Positions 43,142 to 51,416 of a stretch of DNA of 64,000 bases are shown here, one piece after another. Within the stretch, counting starts at the first letter, position 1. Each line of letters begins with the position of its first letter. Below the pieces are notes generated by a model that worked only from the letters and a program-made list of their open reading frames with translations, did not search any database and was not told the DNA's origin. The position numbers and the translations under genes were made by a program. The DNA comes from Bacillus_BA songklensis (GTDB lineage: Bacteria > Bacillota > Bacilli > Bacillales > Bacillaceae_H), in the NCBI RefSeq assembly GCF_042649685.1, contig NZ_JBHRZT010000020.1, forward strand, positions 62,001-126,000. The letters are read 5' to 3'.

Positions 43142-43174
43142 AAAACTCTCTATCTAGAGGGAATAGAGAGTTTT
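43142..43174 (-). terminator. Terminator after fakA
   Basis: AAAACTCTCTAT and ATAGAGAGTTTT pair perfectly around a 9-nt loop, four nt after the fakA stop; the minus-strand tail is TTTTTGTTG. The gap from here to the sdaAB promoter is AT-rich with nothing recognised. Confidence 0.88.
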
Positions 43175-43178
43175 CTTA

Positions 43179-44861
43179 TTATTCAACAGCAAAGATGAAG
43201 GAATAGAGCGGTTGTTCGCCTTTATGAACTTCAACTTCCACATGGTCGAATTGTGATTCCGAATATTTTGTTAAAGCTTCCATCTCTTCGTCTGTAACAT
43301 CTTCACCTTGTAAGATGGTTAAGATTTCAGCAGCTTCATCGATCATTGCCGCCAATAATTTTTTGGCAGCTTCAAGCTTATTCGTATCTTTCACGGTGAT
43401 TTTCCCATCGAAGATTCCCATGAAATCGCCTGTTTCGATATCTAATCCATCAATGTGCGTGTCACGTACTGCATACGTAATTTGTCCTGTCTTTACATGA
43501 CTTAATGCTTCGGTCATGTTCGCTTCATTCTGCGCTAAGTCTACCCCTGGATTAAACGCCAATAACGCTGCCATACCTTGAGGAACGGTTTTAGACGGAA
43601 CAACGATTACTTCTTGATCCACAACATCGGCAGCTTGACGTGCTGCCATTACGATATTGCTGTTGTTTGGTAAAATGATCACTTTTTCAGCATTTACTTC
43701 CTGAATGGCCCTTACTATATCTTCCGTGCTTGGATTCATCGTTTGTCCGCCTTCGATCACAGCTTTTGCCCCGATACTTCTAAATAAGTCAGCGATTCCC
43801 GAACCCATCGCTACCGTGACAATCCCATACTCCTCTTTCTTTGTCACTGGCTCAGCAGGAACGGTTTTCATTTCAGCATGATCCTCCGCAACGATGCTGC
43901 TATGTTGTTCACGCATGTTTTCTACTTTAATTTTCATAAAGCTGCCGTATTTTTGGCCATAGTTCAATACTTCACCCGGATGCTCCGCGTGAATATGAAC
44001 TTTTACAATCTCATCGTCCGACACTACAAGAAGAGAGTCTCCCCACTCACTTAAATCGTTGCGGAATTTCTCTTCGGAAAAGGGATTATCTTTCAGCTTA
44101 TCTTTTTCAAATCGAACCATGAATTCCGTACAATAACCGAATTGAATATCTTCTGTGCTCATATGACTTTGCACACTTTTATGATGCTCGGCACTTACAA
44201 GCTCATCCATGGAAGGAAGGGCAGTCGATATCTGTGGAAGTTCCTCACCTTTTAGGACCGCTAAGAAGCCTTCATAAATAATGACAAGTCCTTGACCGCC
44301 GCTGTCCACTACTCCTACTTCCTTTAAAACAGGGAGAAGATCCGGTGTACGGTTTAAGGATGCTTTCGCTTCTGTTACGACTTCATCCATTAGCTTCACG
44401 ATATCCGGTTGTTTTTTAGCCACAGCTGTTGCCTTTTGGGCAGCATCCCTCGCTACCGTCAGGATCGTTCCTTCTATAGGCTTCATAACCGCCTTATAAG
44501 CCGTTGCTACACCCGTTTCAAGAGCTTGGGCAAATTCGACGCTATTAATGACTTCTTTTTGTTCAATCGATTTCGCAAATCCGCGAAACAGCTGTGATAA
44601 TATAACGCCCGAGTTACCGCGCGCACCCATTAACAATCCCTTTGCTAATGCCTGTCCGACTTTTCCAATATGGCCGGATACATTATTTTTCACTTCTTTG
44701 GCACCAGAAGTGATGGATAGATTCATATTTGTTCCTGTATCACCATCTGGAACTGGAAAAACATTTAGCGCGTCTACCATTTTGGCGTTATTCGTTAGAT
44801 GCTGTGCTCCCTGTATCACCATCTCCGCGAAACGTTTTCCGTCTAAAGTTGTAACTGACAC
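43179..44861 (-). CDS. fakA: Fatty acid kinase catalytic subunit FakA (YloV, DAK phosphatase family)
   Basis: A 560-residue protein. The N-terminal domain resembles DhaL and binds ATP-Mg (NVFPVPDGDTGTNMNLSI, GARGNSGVILSQ, about 33-100). The C-terminal region is DegV-like. FakA phosphorylates exogenous fatty acids presented by a FakB protein, as shown in Staphylococcus; the acyl-phosphate then enters the PlsX/PlsY route. Start GTG at 44861 with AAGGAGG 7 nt upstream. Cotranscribed with asp23. Confidence 0.95.
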   Translation of the reverse strand: MSVTTLDGKRFAEMVIQGAQHLTNNAKMVDALNVFPVPDGDTGTNMNLSITSGAKEVKNNVSGHIGKVGQALAKGLLMGARGNSGVILSQLFRGFAKSIEQKEVINSVEFAQALETGVATAYKAVMKPIEGTILTVARDAAQKATAVAKKQPDIVKLMDEVVTEAKASLNRTPDLLPVLKEVGVVDSGGQGLVIIYEGFLAVLKGEELPQISTALPSMDELVSAEHHKSVQSHMSTEDIQFGYCTEFMVRFEKDKLKDNPFSEEKFRNDLSEWGDSLLVVSDDEIVKVHIHAEHPGEVLNYGQKYGSFMKIKVENMREQHSSIVAEDHAEMKTVPAEPVTKKEEYGIVTVAMGSGIADLFRSIGAKAVIEGGQTMNPSTEDIVRAIQEVNAEKVIILPNNSNIVMAARQAADVVDQEVIVVPSKTVPQGMAALLAFNPGVDLAQNEANMTEALSHVKTGQITYAVRDTHIDGLDIETGDFMGIFDGKITVKDTNKLEAAKKLLAAMIDEAAEILTILQGEDVTDEEMEALTKYSESQFDHVEVEVHKGEQPLYSFIFAVE

Positions 44862-44876
44862 ACATTTTCCTCCTTA

Positions 44877-45239
44877 CTACAAGTTCGTTACACGAACTCC
44901 CTGCACATAAATATTTACGGAATCGACCGTTAAACCAACCGTTTGCTCGAGAGTATATTTTACTTTGGATTGAACATTATGTGCGATTTCAGATATTTTT
45001 GTTCCATAACTTACAATAATATACATGTCAATATGTATTTCGTCGTTTTCTTGACGAACAATTATGCCGCGTGTAAAGTTTTCTCTTCGAAGGATTTCTG
45101 TAATTCCATCTTTGATTTGTTTTTTGGAAGCCATCCCTACAATTCCATAGCAATCAATTGCTGCTCCACCTGCAATAGTTGCGATTACATCTGTAGAAAT
45201 ATCGATTTGGCCGTACTTTGTTTTCATTTCGATGGACAT
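44877..45239 (-). CDS. yloU: Asp23/Gls24 family protein YloU
   Basis: A 120-residue Asp23-family protein (YGQIDISTDVIATIAGGAAIDCYGIVGMASK) always next to fakA in Bacillus and relatives. Some family members localise to the membrane and respond to envelope stress; here the role is unknown. AAAGGGG precedes the ATG. Confidence 0.93.
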   Translation of the reverse strand: MSIEMKTKYGQIDISTDVIATIAGGAAIDCYGIVGMASKKQIKDGITEILRRENFTRGIIVRQENDEIHIDMYIIVSYGTKISEIAHNVQSKVKYTLEQTVGLTVDSVNIYVQGVRVTNL

Positions 45240-45298
45240 ACTTCTACCCCTTTCTTTTTCAAAACATCAGAAATTAGATATGAACCCTTTTCTGTCAT

Positions 45299-45536
45299 GT
45301 CCAGCTGCACGAGCCAGCTCCTACGGTCATTTTCGAAGAACAGGATGTTCAAGCGTCGACGTTGGTCACAGGACGTGACCGCTCTTAGTCGACAATCCTT
45401 TAAATGAAGCCAAAAGCGCTTCTTTGTCAGGAGTTCCAATGCCCTATGGAGGAGAGCCATGGATGGCGAGAGTTACAGCGTTGCTCACAGGACGTGAGCG
45501 TTCTTAGCTGTAACTTGGCTCGTTCCGCTTTTCTTA
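45299..45536. repeat. Diverged copy of the 125-bp repeat carrying two inserted palindromic modules
   Basis: The ends (TGTCCAGCTGCACGAGC...CTACGGTCA and GTTCCAATGCCCTATG...TGGCTCGTTCCGCTTTTCTTA) match the repeat at 34888-35140. Two modules interrupt it, 45355-45393 and 45472-45514, sharing TCACAGGACGTGA and TCTTAG; each is bracketed by its own inverted arms (GTCGAC; GTTACAGC/GCTGTAAC). The region lies in the yloU leader. Confidence 0.7.
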
Positions 45537-45554
45537 TAGACTACAGACATTTTA

Positions 45555-45599
45555 CTATAAGTAAAATATTTTTAAAAGAATATTCGTCTTTTGGCCCAT
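45555..45599 (-). CDS. Possible 14-residue leader peptide upstream of yloU
   Basis: ATG at 45599 opens MGQKTNILLKIFYL and stops at 45555. It has AAGGAG 8 nt upstream and sits 15 nt after the probable -10 box, just before the repeat cluster. This could be a chance open frame; no family is recognised. Confidence 0.25.
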   Translation of the reverse strand: MGQKTNILLKIFYL

Positions 45600-45613
45600 T
45601 ATGGATACTCCTT

Positions 45614-45645
45614 ATTATACAACATGGTTTAAGTTTATATGTCAA
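45614..45645 (-). promoter_or_regulatory. Candidate promoter of yloU-fakA
   Basis: A perfect TTGACA (45645-45640) is followed by TTGTATAAT; TATAAT (45619-45614) is 20 nt away, TTGTAT 17 nt. If used, it makes a leader of about 370 nt that includes the repeat at 45299-45536. Confidence 0.5.
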
Positions 45646-45678
45646 GGGAAATTTCTTGAAAGCTTTTGTGAAGAACTA

Positions 45679-45707
45679 TTGCATTCTCACAATGCCTGTG
45701 ATAAATT
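45679..45707 (+). promoter_or_regulatory. Sigma-A promoter of rpmB
   Basis: TTGCAT, a 17-nt spacer and TAAATT on the plus strand, about 60 nt before rpmB and divergent from the yloU promoter. Confidence 0.6.
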
Positions 45708-45769
45708 AATATAGTATTTCTGAAAACAGAAGTTGATTAGTTTCGTTTGAGTTAGGAGGGAATTTGAAC

Positions 45770-45958
45770 ATGGCACGTAAATGTGTAGTAACCGGGAAAA
45801 AAACTCGTTCAGGTAACGCGCGTTCTCACGCTATGAACGCTACAAAGCGTACATGGGGTGCTAACCTTCAAAAAGTGCGTATTTTAGTTAATGGTAAACC
45901 AAAACGTGTATATGTATCAGCTCGAGCTCTTAAATCTGGTAAAGTAGAGCGCGTTTAA
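45770..45958 (+). CDS. rpmB: 50S ribosomal protein L28
   Basis: The only plus-strand gene: 62 residues, MARKCVVTGKKTRSGNARSHAMNATKRTWGANLQ, nearly identical to B. subtilis L28. It has one Cys and so is the zinc-free form. AGGAGGG lies 9 nt before the ATG at 45770; a TTG two codons upstream is less likely. A terminator hairpin (AAGCACCATA/TATGGTGCTT, 45969-45990) follows. Confidence 0.97.
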   Translation: MARKCVVTGKKTRSGNARSHAMNATKRTWGANLQKVRILVNGKPKRVYVSARALKSGKVERV

Positions 45959-45968
45959 TTACAGGAGA

Positions 45969-45996
45969 AAAGCACCATATTATGGTGCTTCTTTTA
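45969..45996 (+). terminator. Terminator after rpmB
   Basis: AAGCACCATA and TATGGTGCTT form a stem followed by CTTTTATTTT on the plus strand, 10 nt after the rpmB stop. Confidence 0.85.
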
Positions 45997-46027
45997 TTTT
46001 AACGATATGTATGAATCATGATCTATA

Positions 46028-46065
46028 AAAACAGGACGCTCCCTTAAAAAGGGAGACGTCCTGTT
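46028..46065 (-). terminator. Terminator between spoVM and rpmB, usable from both sides
   Basis: ACAGGACG...CGTCCTGT arms with an inner CTCCCTT/AAGGGAG stem; flanked by AAAA and TTTTA. Directly after the spoVM stop on the minus strand. Confidence 0.88.
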
Positions 46066-46146
46066 TTATTCTTTTTTGAAAGAATTCAGCACTGCCCGCA
46101 CAAGGCCGCCTAAAAATTTTGGGAGTTTAATCGTATAGAATTTCAT
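46066..46146 (-). CDS. spoVM: Stage V sporulation protein SpoVM
   Basis: A 26-residue amphipathic peptide, MKFYTIKLPKFLGGLVRAVL followed by NSFKKE, too short for most gene finders. SpoVM recognises the convex forespore membrane and anchors the spore-coat ATPase SpoIVA; Pro9, which gives it its bent helix, is present. AGGAGGGG lies 4 nt before the ATG. Its place between rpmB and thiN matches B. subtilis. It is the clearest sign that the organism forms endospores. Confidence 0.96.
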   Translation of the reverse strand: MKFYTIKLPKFLGGLVRAVLNSFKKE

Positions 46147-46253
46147 ACTTCCCCTCCTAACTATCTCTTCACGTTCCATTTTCATGAAATCGTTTCTATT
46201 CATCCCGTATATTATATTCAAGGCTTTTCAAAGAAGTACCAACAAACAATGAG

Positions 46254-46895
46254 TTAATCATTGCTTCTTATCATCATTAATATGCCTGCCGCAAATGAAA
46301 AAGTACCTCTTTGTTGAATAAGTTCATTACTTATGCAGAGCGTCGAACCCCACGTGATGATATGGTTAGTAAGAGGATATTTGAACCCTTCAAGCGTCAA
46401 TCCCCGGATCTCTTCGGAAAATGGCACAAAAGAAATATAACCATAAGCGGCATCTTGTTCCACTTCATGGCACCCGGGTAAATGCATGGATACTATGTTC
46501 TGCCGATCAATCATTTGAATGGGTATATCGGCATTCAATCCTTTATACAACAACTGGACAGCACCAAACATATGGTCCATTCTACCGCCTGTGGCCCCAA
46601 AAATCCGAACGAGTGAAGGGTTTTGTTCAACCGCCCAATTCAAGGCAAGTTCCAGATCAACCTCGTCCTTCTCCGCTGGAGATATTTCTAAACTACGCAA
46701 GCGTTCTCTCACAAATGAAAGTTCATTTTGTGTAATAGAATCGAAATCGCCAAATGCTTTAGAAGGCTGAATATTTTGCTGCAATAAACGAAGAACTCCC
46801 CGATCCACCCCGACCCATACATCATCTTGCCATTTTTTATCTGTTAAAGAAGGTAATCGGGTTTCCGGCCCACCCGCTAAGATATTTATAATCAT
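46254..46895 (-). CDS. thiN: Thiamine pyrophosphokinase ThiN
   Basis: A 213-residue enzyme that makes thiamine diphosphate from thiamine and ATP. Key segments are GVDRGVLRLL, AFGDFDSIT (metal-binding Asp residues), DEVDLELAL and FGATGGRMDHMFGAVQLL. I chose the ATG at 46895 (AGGG 6 nt upstream) over two upstream Met codons. Order rpe-thiN is that of B. subtilis. Confidence 0.94.
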   Translation of the reverse strand: MIINILAGGPETRLPSLTDKKWQDDVWVGVDRGVLRLLQQNIQPSKAFGDFDSITQNELSFVRERLRSLEISPAEKDEVDLELALNWAVEQNPSLVRIFGATGGRMDHMFGAVQLLYKGLNADIPIQMIDRQNIVSMHLPGCHEVEQDAAYGYISFVPFSEEIRGLTLEGFKYPLTNHIITWGSTLCISNELIQQRGTFSFAAGILMMIRSND

Positions 46896-47000
46896 AGACA
46901 TCCCTGCTTCCATTTCTATCTCTGGCTCCCTTCCACAAATAGAAGGAAAGGGGGCCGCTCAATCAAAAGGTCACCCCTCTATATGATAAAACTCTTTTAA

Positions 47001-47060
47001 TCAAATGAATCGCCACGAAAACCCTTAACTTTACCGGATTCTCTGTGACGATTCACTTGA
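47001..47060. repeat. 60-nt hairpin element E4, downstream of rpe
   Basis: The arms TCAAATGAATCG and CGATTCACTTGA pair at 11 of 12 positions around 36 nt. It begins 46 nt after the rpe stop and resembles elements E1-E3 in size and place, though the arm sequence has shifted. Confidence 0.5.
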
Positions 47061-47106
47061 CTCGATGTCTCAAAACCGCTATTGGCGCAGCATTAGACAT
47101 ACATCT

Positions 47107-47757
47107 TTAATAGGCACCGCGAATCTCTTGGATGGCGGCTTTTCGATCTGCTTGATTGTATATAGCTGAACCGGCTACAAGTACGGTTGCACCTGCTTCT
47201 ACACATTGTTTTGCCGTTTCAGGGTTAATTCCCCCATCCACTTCTACATCAATGGAAAGGTGACGAATTTGAATCAATTGTGAGATTTGCTCGATTTTTT
47301 GCAACACATTCTGAATGAACACTTGCCCGCCAAATCCCGGGTTAACGGTCATTAGCAATACCAGGTCCAAATCTTCTAAAATATGTTTCACTTGATCGAT
47401 CGGCGTTGCTGGATTCAAAGCCACTCCAGCTTTTACTCCATGCTGTTTAATCAATTGGATGGTGCGATGCAAATGCGGGCATGCCTCCACATGTACGGTG
47501 ATAATATCCGCACCGGCCTTTGCAAATGCGGGAATATATTGATCAGGATTTTCAATCATGAGATGAACGTCCAGCGGTAATGCTGTCACTGGACGAATCG
47601 CTTCCACTATAAGCGGTCCGAAAGTTAAATTCGGTACAAAATGACCATCCATGACATCTACATGTATATAGTCAGCTCCTGCTGCTTCTACTTCTTGAAT
47701 TTCTTCGGCCAACTTCGAAAAATTAGCGGACAAAATGGAAGGTCCAATCTTTACCAT
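47107..47757 (-). CDS. rpe: Ribulose-phosphate 3-epimerase
   Basis: A 216-residue TIM-barrel enzyme interconverting ribulose and xylulose 5-phosphate. Metal and catalytic residues are in HVDVMDGHFVPN, DVHLMIENP, MTVNPGFGGQ and EVDGGI. It begins 2 nt after rsgA, with a weak GAGG site. Confidence 0.97.
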   Translation of the reverse strand: MVKIGPSILSANFSKLAEEIQEVEAAGADYIHVDVMDGHFVPNLTFGPLIVEAIRPVTALPLDVHLMIENPDQYIPAFAKAGADIITVHVEACPHLHRTIQLIKQHGVKAGVALNPATPIDQVKHILEDLDLVLLMTVNPGFGGQVFIQNVLQKIEQISQLIQIRHLSIDVEVDGGINPETAKQCVEAGATVLVAGSAIYNQADRKAAIQEIRGAY

Positions 47758-47759
47758 GT

Positions 47760-48641
47760 TTAATACCTCGGCTTTCTTTGCTTAATTTCTTCGATAAAAC
47801 TTGTATAATGCTCATAACGATAAGGCGGAATGTCCCCTTCTTCCAAAGCGGACTTCACTGCGCACTTTGGTTCAGAAAGATGCAGACATCCCCGGAACTT
47901 GCAATTCTCGCTTAAGCGATCCATTTCCGGAAAACAAGTGGATAAGTCTTCAAGCTCTATATTGATAAATTCCAACGAGCTGAATCCCGGTGTATCCGCT
48001 ACAAGCCCCGTCCCAACCGAAATGAGTTCAACATGTCTTGTCGTATGTTTCCCCCGACCGAGCGAGGCTGATATATCATTAGTTTTAAGCTCTAATTCCG
48101 GCTTGAGTGCGTTCAACAAAGATGATTTGCCCACACCCGATTGACCGGCTACAACTGTTACACATTCATTTAAATAAGGAAGTAAGTCTGATATACCGTC
48201 TTCAGTGATGGTGGACGTCAACAACACATCATACCCAATGTTTCGATAATCTTGCGCATATTTTTCAATGCCTGGCCTTTTTTCGTCGCTAACCAGGTCT
48301 ATTTTCGAAATGCAAATAAGCGGCTTAATACCGTTTGCTTCAACTAACACTAAAAAACGATCCAGCAACAAAGGGCTGAATTCCGGCTCGATGGCCGAGA
48401 AAACGAGTACAGCCTGATCGACATTGGCAATAGGAGGACGAATCAATTCATTTTTCCGTTCTTCAATATCTAAAATATAGCCTTCTAACTCGTTTTCTGC
48501 TTGAAAAGTAACATAGTCCCCTACTAACGGGCTGACTTTTTGTTTGCGAAATACCCCTCTTCCTCGGCATTGAGTTATCTTCCCGTCACTTAAAACATAA
48601 TAAAAACCGCTCAAGGCTTTAATGATTCTGCCTTTAAGCAT
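47760..48641 (-). CDS. rsgA: Ribosome small subunit-dependent GTPase RsgA (CpgA)
   Basis: A 293-residue circularly permuted GTPase in late 30S assembly. N-terminal OB domain (1-70), G4 SKID (112-115), G1 GQSGVGKSS (166-174), G3 DTPG, and a C-terminal zinc site in CKFRGCLHLSEPKC. In B. subtilis CpgA is also a substrate of PrkC, encoded next. AAGGAG precedes the ATG. Confidence 0.97.
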   Translation of the reverse strand: MLKGRIIKALSGFYYVLSDGKITQCRGRGVFRKQKVSPLVGDYVTFQAENELEGYILDIEERKNELIRPPIANVDQAVLVFSAIEPEFSPLLLDRFLVLVEANGIKPLICISKIDLVSDEKRPGIEKYAQDYRNIGYDVLLTSTITEDGISDLLPYLNECVTVVAGQSGVGKSSLLNALKPELELKTNDISASLGRGKHTTRHVELISVGTGLVADTPGFSSLEFINIELEDLSTCFPEMDRLSENCKFRGCLHLSEPKCAVKSALEEGDIPPYRYEHYTSFIEEIKQRKPRY

Positions 48642-48662
48642 ATCCTCACTCCTTGTATGACA

Positions 48663-50663
48663 CTATTGTTGTGAATATGGTACCTCTGTCTCTTCGATCA
48701 CATTATTATCCCGCACAATTTTATATTTCGCTGTCCCATTATAAGGGATGACAAGCTGAATTTGTTTTTGGATTGTTTCCGTCAACGGCAATGTTTCAAA
48801 AGGCACTTGATAGTCATAATTCAAATCATCCACATAAATTTGCACTTGCTGCTGCTGCCCTGGCTGCACTGGTTCATAAGGAATGGTTACGTCTACTTTC
48901 ACATTTTTAGGCGGTTGTTGTTCCGATCCTTTGGAAAGTGTAATAGTAAGAGTATCCCCTTTTTGTATGGCTGTTTTCGATGCAGGCTCCTGTGATATCA
49001 CGAGACCTTTTGGTACAGTATCCGAATATTCTTCCTTCACTTTAACCACTAATTCATAATCTGAAACATAATCTCGCACACTTTTTTCCGTCCAACCCGA
49101 CAAATCCTTCAATATAATGGCAGGCGGACCTTGACTTACCCAAAATGTGACATCCGTTTCCTCGGGAACCCTTTCTTCCCCTTCTGTCGGATTTTGATCG
49201 ATGATTGTCCCTGCCACTTCATCACTGTCAACTTTCACGATGCCAACAGTCCGATATCCTTTTTGCTCTAATAACCGCTTGACAGCATTGATTTCTCTTC
49301 CTATATAGCTTTCAAACGGGATCTTTTCTTTACCTGAGCTTTGATAGATTTTAATTTTAGTTCCTTCTTTTACGACTTCCCCTGAATTTGGGATCGTTCG
49401 AACGACCTTCCCTTCTTCAATCTTCTCATCGGATATACGAACAGGGTCATCGACGGTAAATCCAAGAGAAACAAGTTTGGTAACGGCCGCTTCATAATCT
49501 TCATCGCGCAAATTAGGAACCGTTACATCTTTCGGTGCTAACAAAGAAGGCACAACGGTGACAGCAGCCACTCCTGCACTTGCCAATACAAAAAATAATA
49601 TGAGCAATGATAACAACCATTTATTCTTTTTTCGCTTTTTCTTTTTTGGGGCCTTCTTTGAATTCTTTTTTGAAGCCTTTTTAGACGGCTCCTTAGCCAT
49701 TACAGGGATTGGAACAGTTTTGGACATTGGTCTTATAATTGTTTCATCCGTTGCGTTATCTATGTAATCATCGGTTATGATCGGAATGGCTTTTGTTGCT
49801 TCATCATCATCCGGAACTTCAAACTTTTTCTCATTCAGACGTTCTGGATTCATAGCTGTTTCTAATGCAGCCTGCATTTCCTCTACAGAATCATAACGAT
49901 AAAAAGGATCCTTCGCCGTGGATTTCAATACGATATTTTCCACACTCTGCGGAATGGACGGATTCCATCTTTTCGGCGATGGAGTTTCTGTTTGTAAATG
50001 CTTTAATGCAATGGAGACCGCTGACTCTCCAGAAAATGGTACTCTCCCCGTCAACAGTTCAAATAACACAATCCCCAACGAGTAGATATCAGACTTCTTA
50101 TTTGCCAACCCCCCCCTTGCCTGCTCAGGAGATAAATAATGAACAGAGCCTAAGACAGAGTTAGTTTGTGTAATCGTTGTAGAACTTAGCGCAATGGCAA
50201 TCCCGAAGTCCGTGACTTTTACCGTTCCGTTATCATCAATTAAAATGTTTTGAGGCTTTAAATCCCGGTGAATAATACCAAATTGATGAGCATGTGCAAT
50301 GGCAGATGTAATTTGCGTCATAATATCTACTGCTTTTTCTACCGGAAGGGGGGCATGTTGTTGAATATATTGCTTTAATGTTTGCCCGGGAACGTATTCC
50401 ATTACAATATAATAAATATCTTCCTGTTCTCCCACATCATAAATGCTCACGATATTCGGATGAGCGATGCTTGTTGCCGATTGTGCTTCACGATGGAACC
50501 GCTTAATAAACGATTCATCGTTTGCGAAATCTAGACGAAGAACTTTTATGGCTACGTCCCTGTCCAAGATAACATCCCTTGCCAGGTAAACGTTCGCCAT
50601 CCCTCCACCACCGATGACTTTCAAAATTTTGTAGCGGTCATTCAAGCGTCTGCCAACTAGCAC
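48663..50663 (-). CDS. prkC: Ser/Thr protein kinase PrkC with PASTA domains
   Basis: About 666 residues. The cytoplasmic kinase domain has GGGGMANV, Lys40, HRDLKPQN (Asp134) and DFG, and an activation loop TTITQTNS with the autophosphorylated Thr positions. A very Lys-rich stretch (about 327-348) precedes one membrane segment (about 349-371). Three extracellular PASTA repeats then bind muropeptides; PrkC triggers spore germination and stationary-phase responses. Start GTG at 50663 matches B. subtilis; a GTG three codons earlier overlaps the prpC stop. Confidence 0.96.
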   Translation of the reverse strand: MLVGRRLNDRYKILKVIGGGGMANVYLARDVILDRDVAIKVLRLDFANDESFIKRFHREAQSATSIAHPNIVSIYDVGEQEDIYYIVMEYVPGQTLKQYIQQHAPLPVEKAVDIMTQITSAIAHAHQFGIIHRDLKPQNILIDDNGTVKVTDFGIAIALSSTTITQTNSVLGSVHYLSPEQARGGLANKKSDIYSLGIVLFELLTGRVPFSGESAVSIALKHLQTETPSPKRWNPSIPQSVENIVLKSTAKDPFYRYDSVEEMQAALETAMNPERLNEKKFEVPDDDEATKAIPIITDDYIDNATDETIIRPMSKTVPIPVMAKEPSKKASKKNSKKAPKKKKRKKNKWLLSLLILFFVLASAGVAAVTVVPSLLAPKDVTVPNLRDEDYEAAVTKLVSLGFTVDDPVRISDEKIEEGKVVRTIPNSGEVVKEGTKIKIYQSSGKEKIPFESYIGREINAVKRLLEQKGYRTVGIVKVDSDEVAGTIIDQNPTEGEERVPEETDVTFWVSQGPPAIILKDLSGWTEKSVRDYVSDYELVVKVKEEYSDTVPKGLVISQEPASKTAIQKGDTLTITLSKGSEQQPPKNVKVDVTIPYEPVQPGQQQQVQIYVDDLNYDYQVPFETLPLTETIQKQIQLVIPYNGTAKYKIVRDNNVIEETEVPYSQQ

Positions 50664-50668
50664 CGCTA

Positions 50669-51412
50669 TCACCCACTTTCATTTGCAAAATCCACTATAA
50701 TGAGTGTGATATTATCCTCTCCCCCAAGATCGTTCGCCAAATGGATAAGACGTCCGCCTTTTTCATTCAACGTATCGTCCGCTGAGAGAATTTCCTTTAA
50801 TTTTTCATCTGATACTTTATTTGATAAACCATCGGAGCATAATAATAATATATCCCCCTGTTCCACTTCAATCGACTTAACATCAATGGCTACCCGCTCT
50901 TCTGTTCCAAGAGCGCGCAGCAAAATGTTTTTTCGTGGGTGGTTTTCTGCATCCTCTCTTGAAATCTGCCCGCTGCGGACCAGTTCATTGACAAGAGAAT
51001 GATCTTCTGTAAGCTGGGAAAAACCATTTTCATTCAAAATATAGCCTCGACTATCCCCAATATGTCCAATTGTACAAAAACTATCTGTACAAATGGCTGC
51101 GACCAATGTCGTTCCCATTCCTTTGCACTCATCATGCTCGCTTGAATGATTATACAACACTTCATTAATTTTGTTCACTTGCTCGATCATCCACTTACGC
51201 GCAGCATCTGGGGATGAAATGTTTTCACTTTCCTCCCAATGTTTCTGCAATTGCTGAATGGTCATCGTGCTGGCTACATCACCCGCACGATGGCCTCCCA
51301 TACCATCAGCTACAACAGCAAGCCTGCTGCCACTGCCATTATAAAATACCCCTCCGGAATCCTCATTATGCTGCCGGACCTTCCCGCGATCTGTCATAAA
51401 GACAGCTCCCAT
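50669..51412 (-). CDS. prpC: PP2C-type protein phosphatase PrpC
   Basis: A 247-residue metal-dependent phosphatase that reverses PrkC. Metal-binding motifs are TDRGKVRQHNED, VVADGMGGHRAGDVAS, HIGDSRGYIL, CSDGLSNKV and GGEDNITLI. The ATG at 51412 has GAGGTGA upstream; the open frame extends 34 codons into rlmN but without a proper site. It lies 4 nt after rlmN. Confidence 0.97.
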   Translation of the reverse strand: MGAVFMTDRGKVRQHNEDSGGVFYNGSGSRLAVVADGMGGHRAGDVASTMTIQQLQKHWEESENISSPDAARKWMIEQVNKINEVLYNHSSEHDECKGMGTTLVAAICTDSFCTIGHIGDSRGYILNENGFSQLTEDHSLVNELVRSGQISREDAENHPRKNILLRALGTEERVAIDVKSIEVEQGDILLLCSDGLSNKVSDEKLKEILSADDTLNEKGGRLIHLANDLGGEDNITLIIVDFANESG

Positions 51413-51416
51413 GCTA

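Noticed and set aside
45224..45460. 78-codon minus-strand open frame overlapping the 5' end of yloU
   Set aside because: It is made of repeat sequence and lacks a ribosome site; the frame is accidental.
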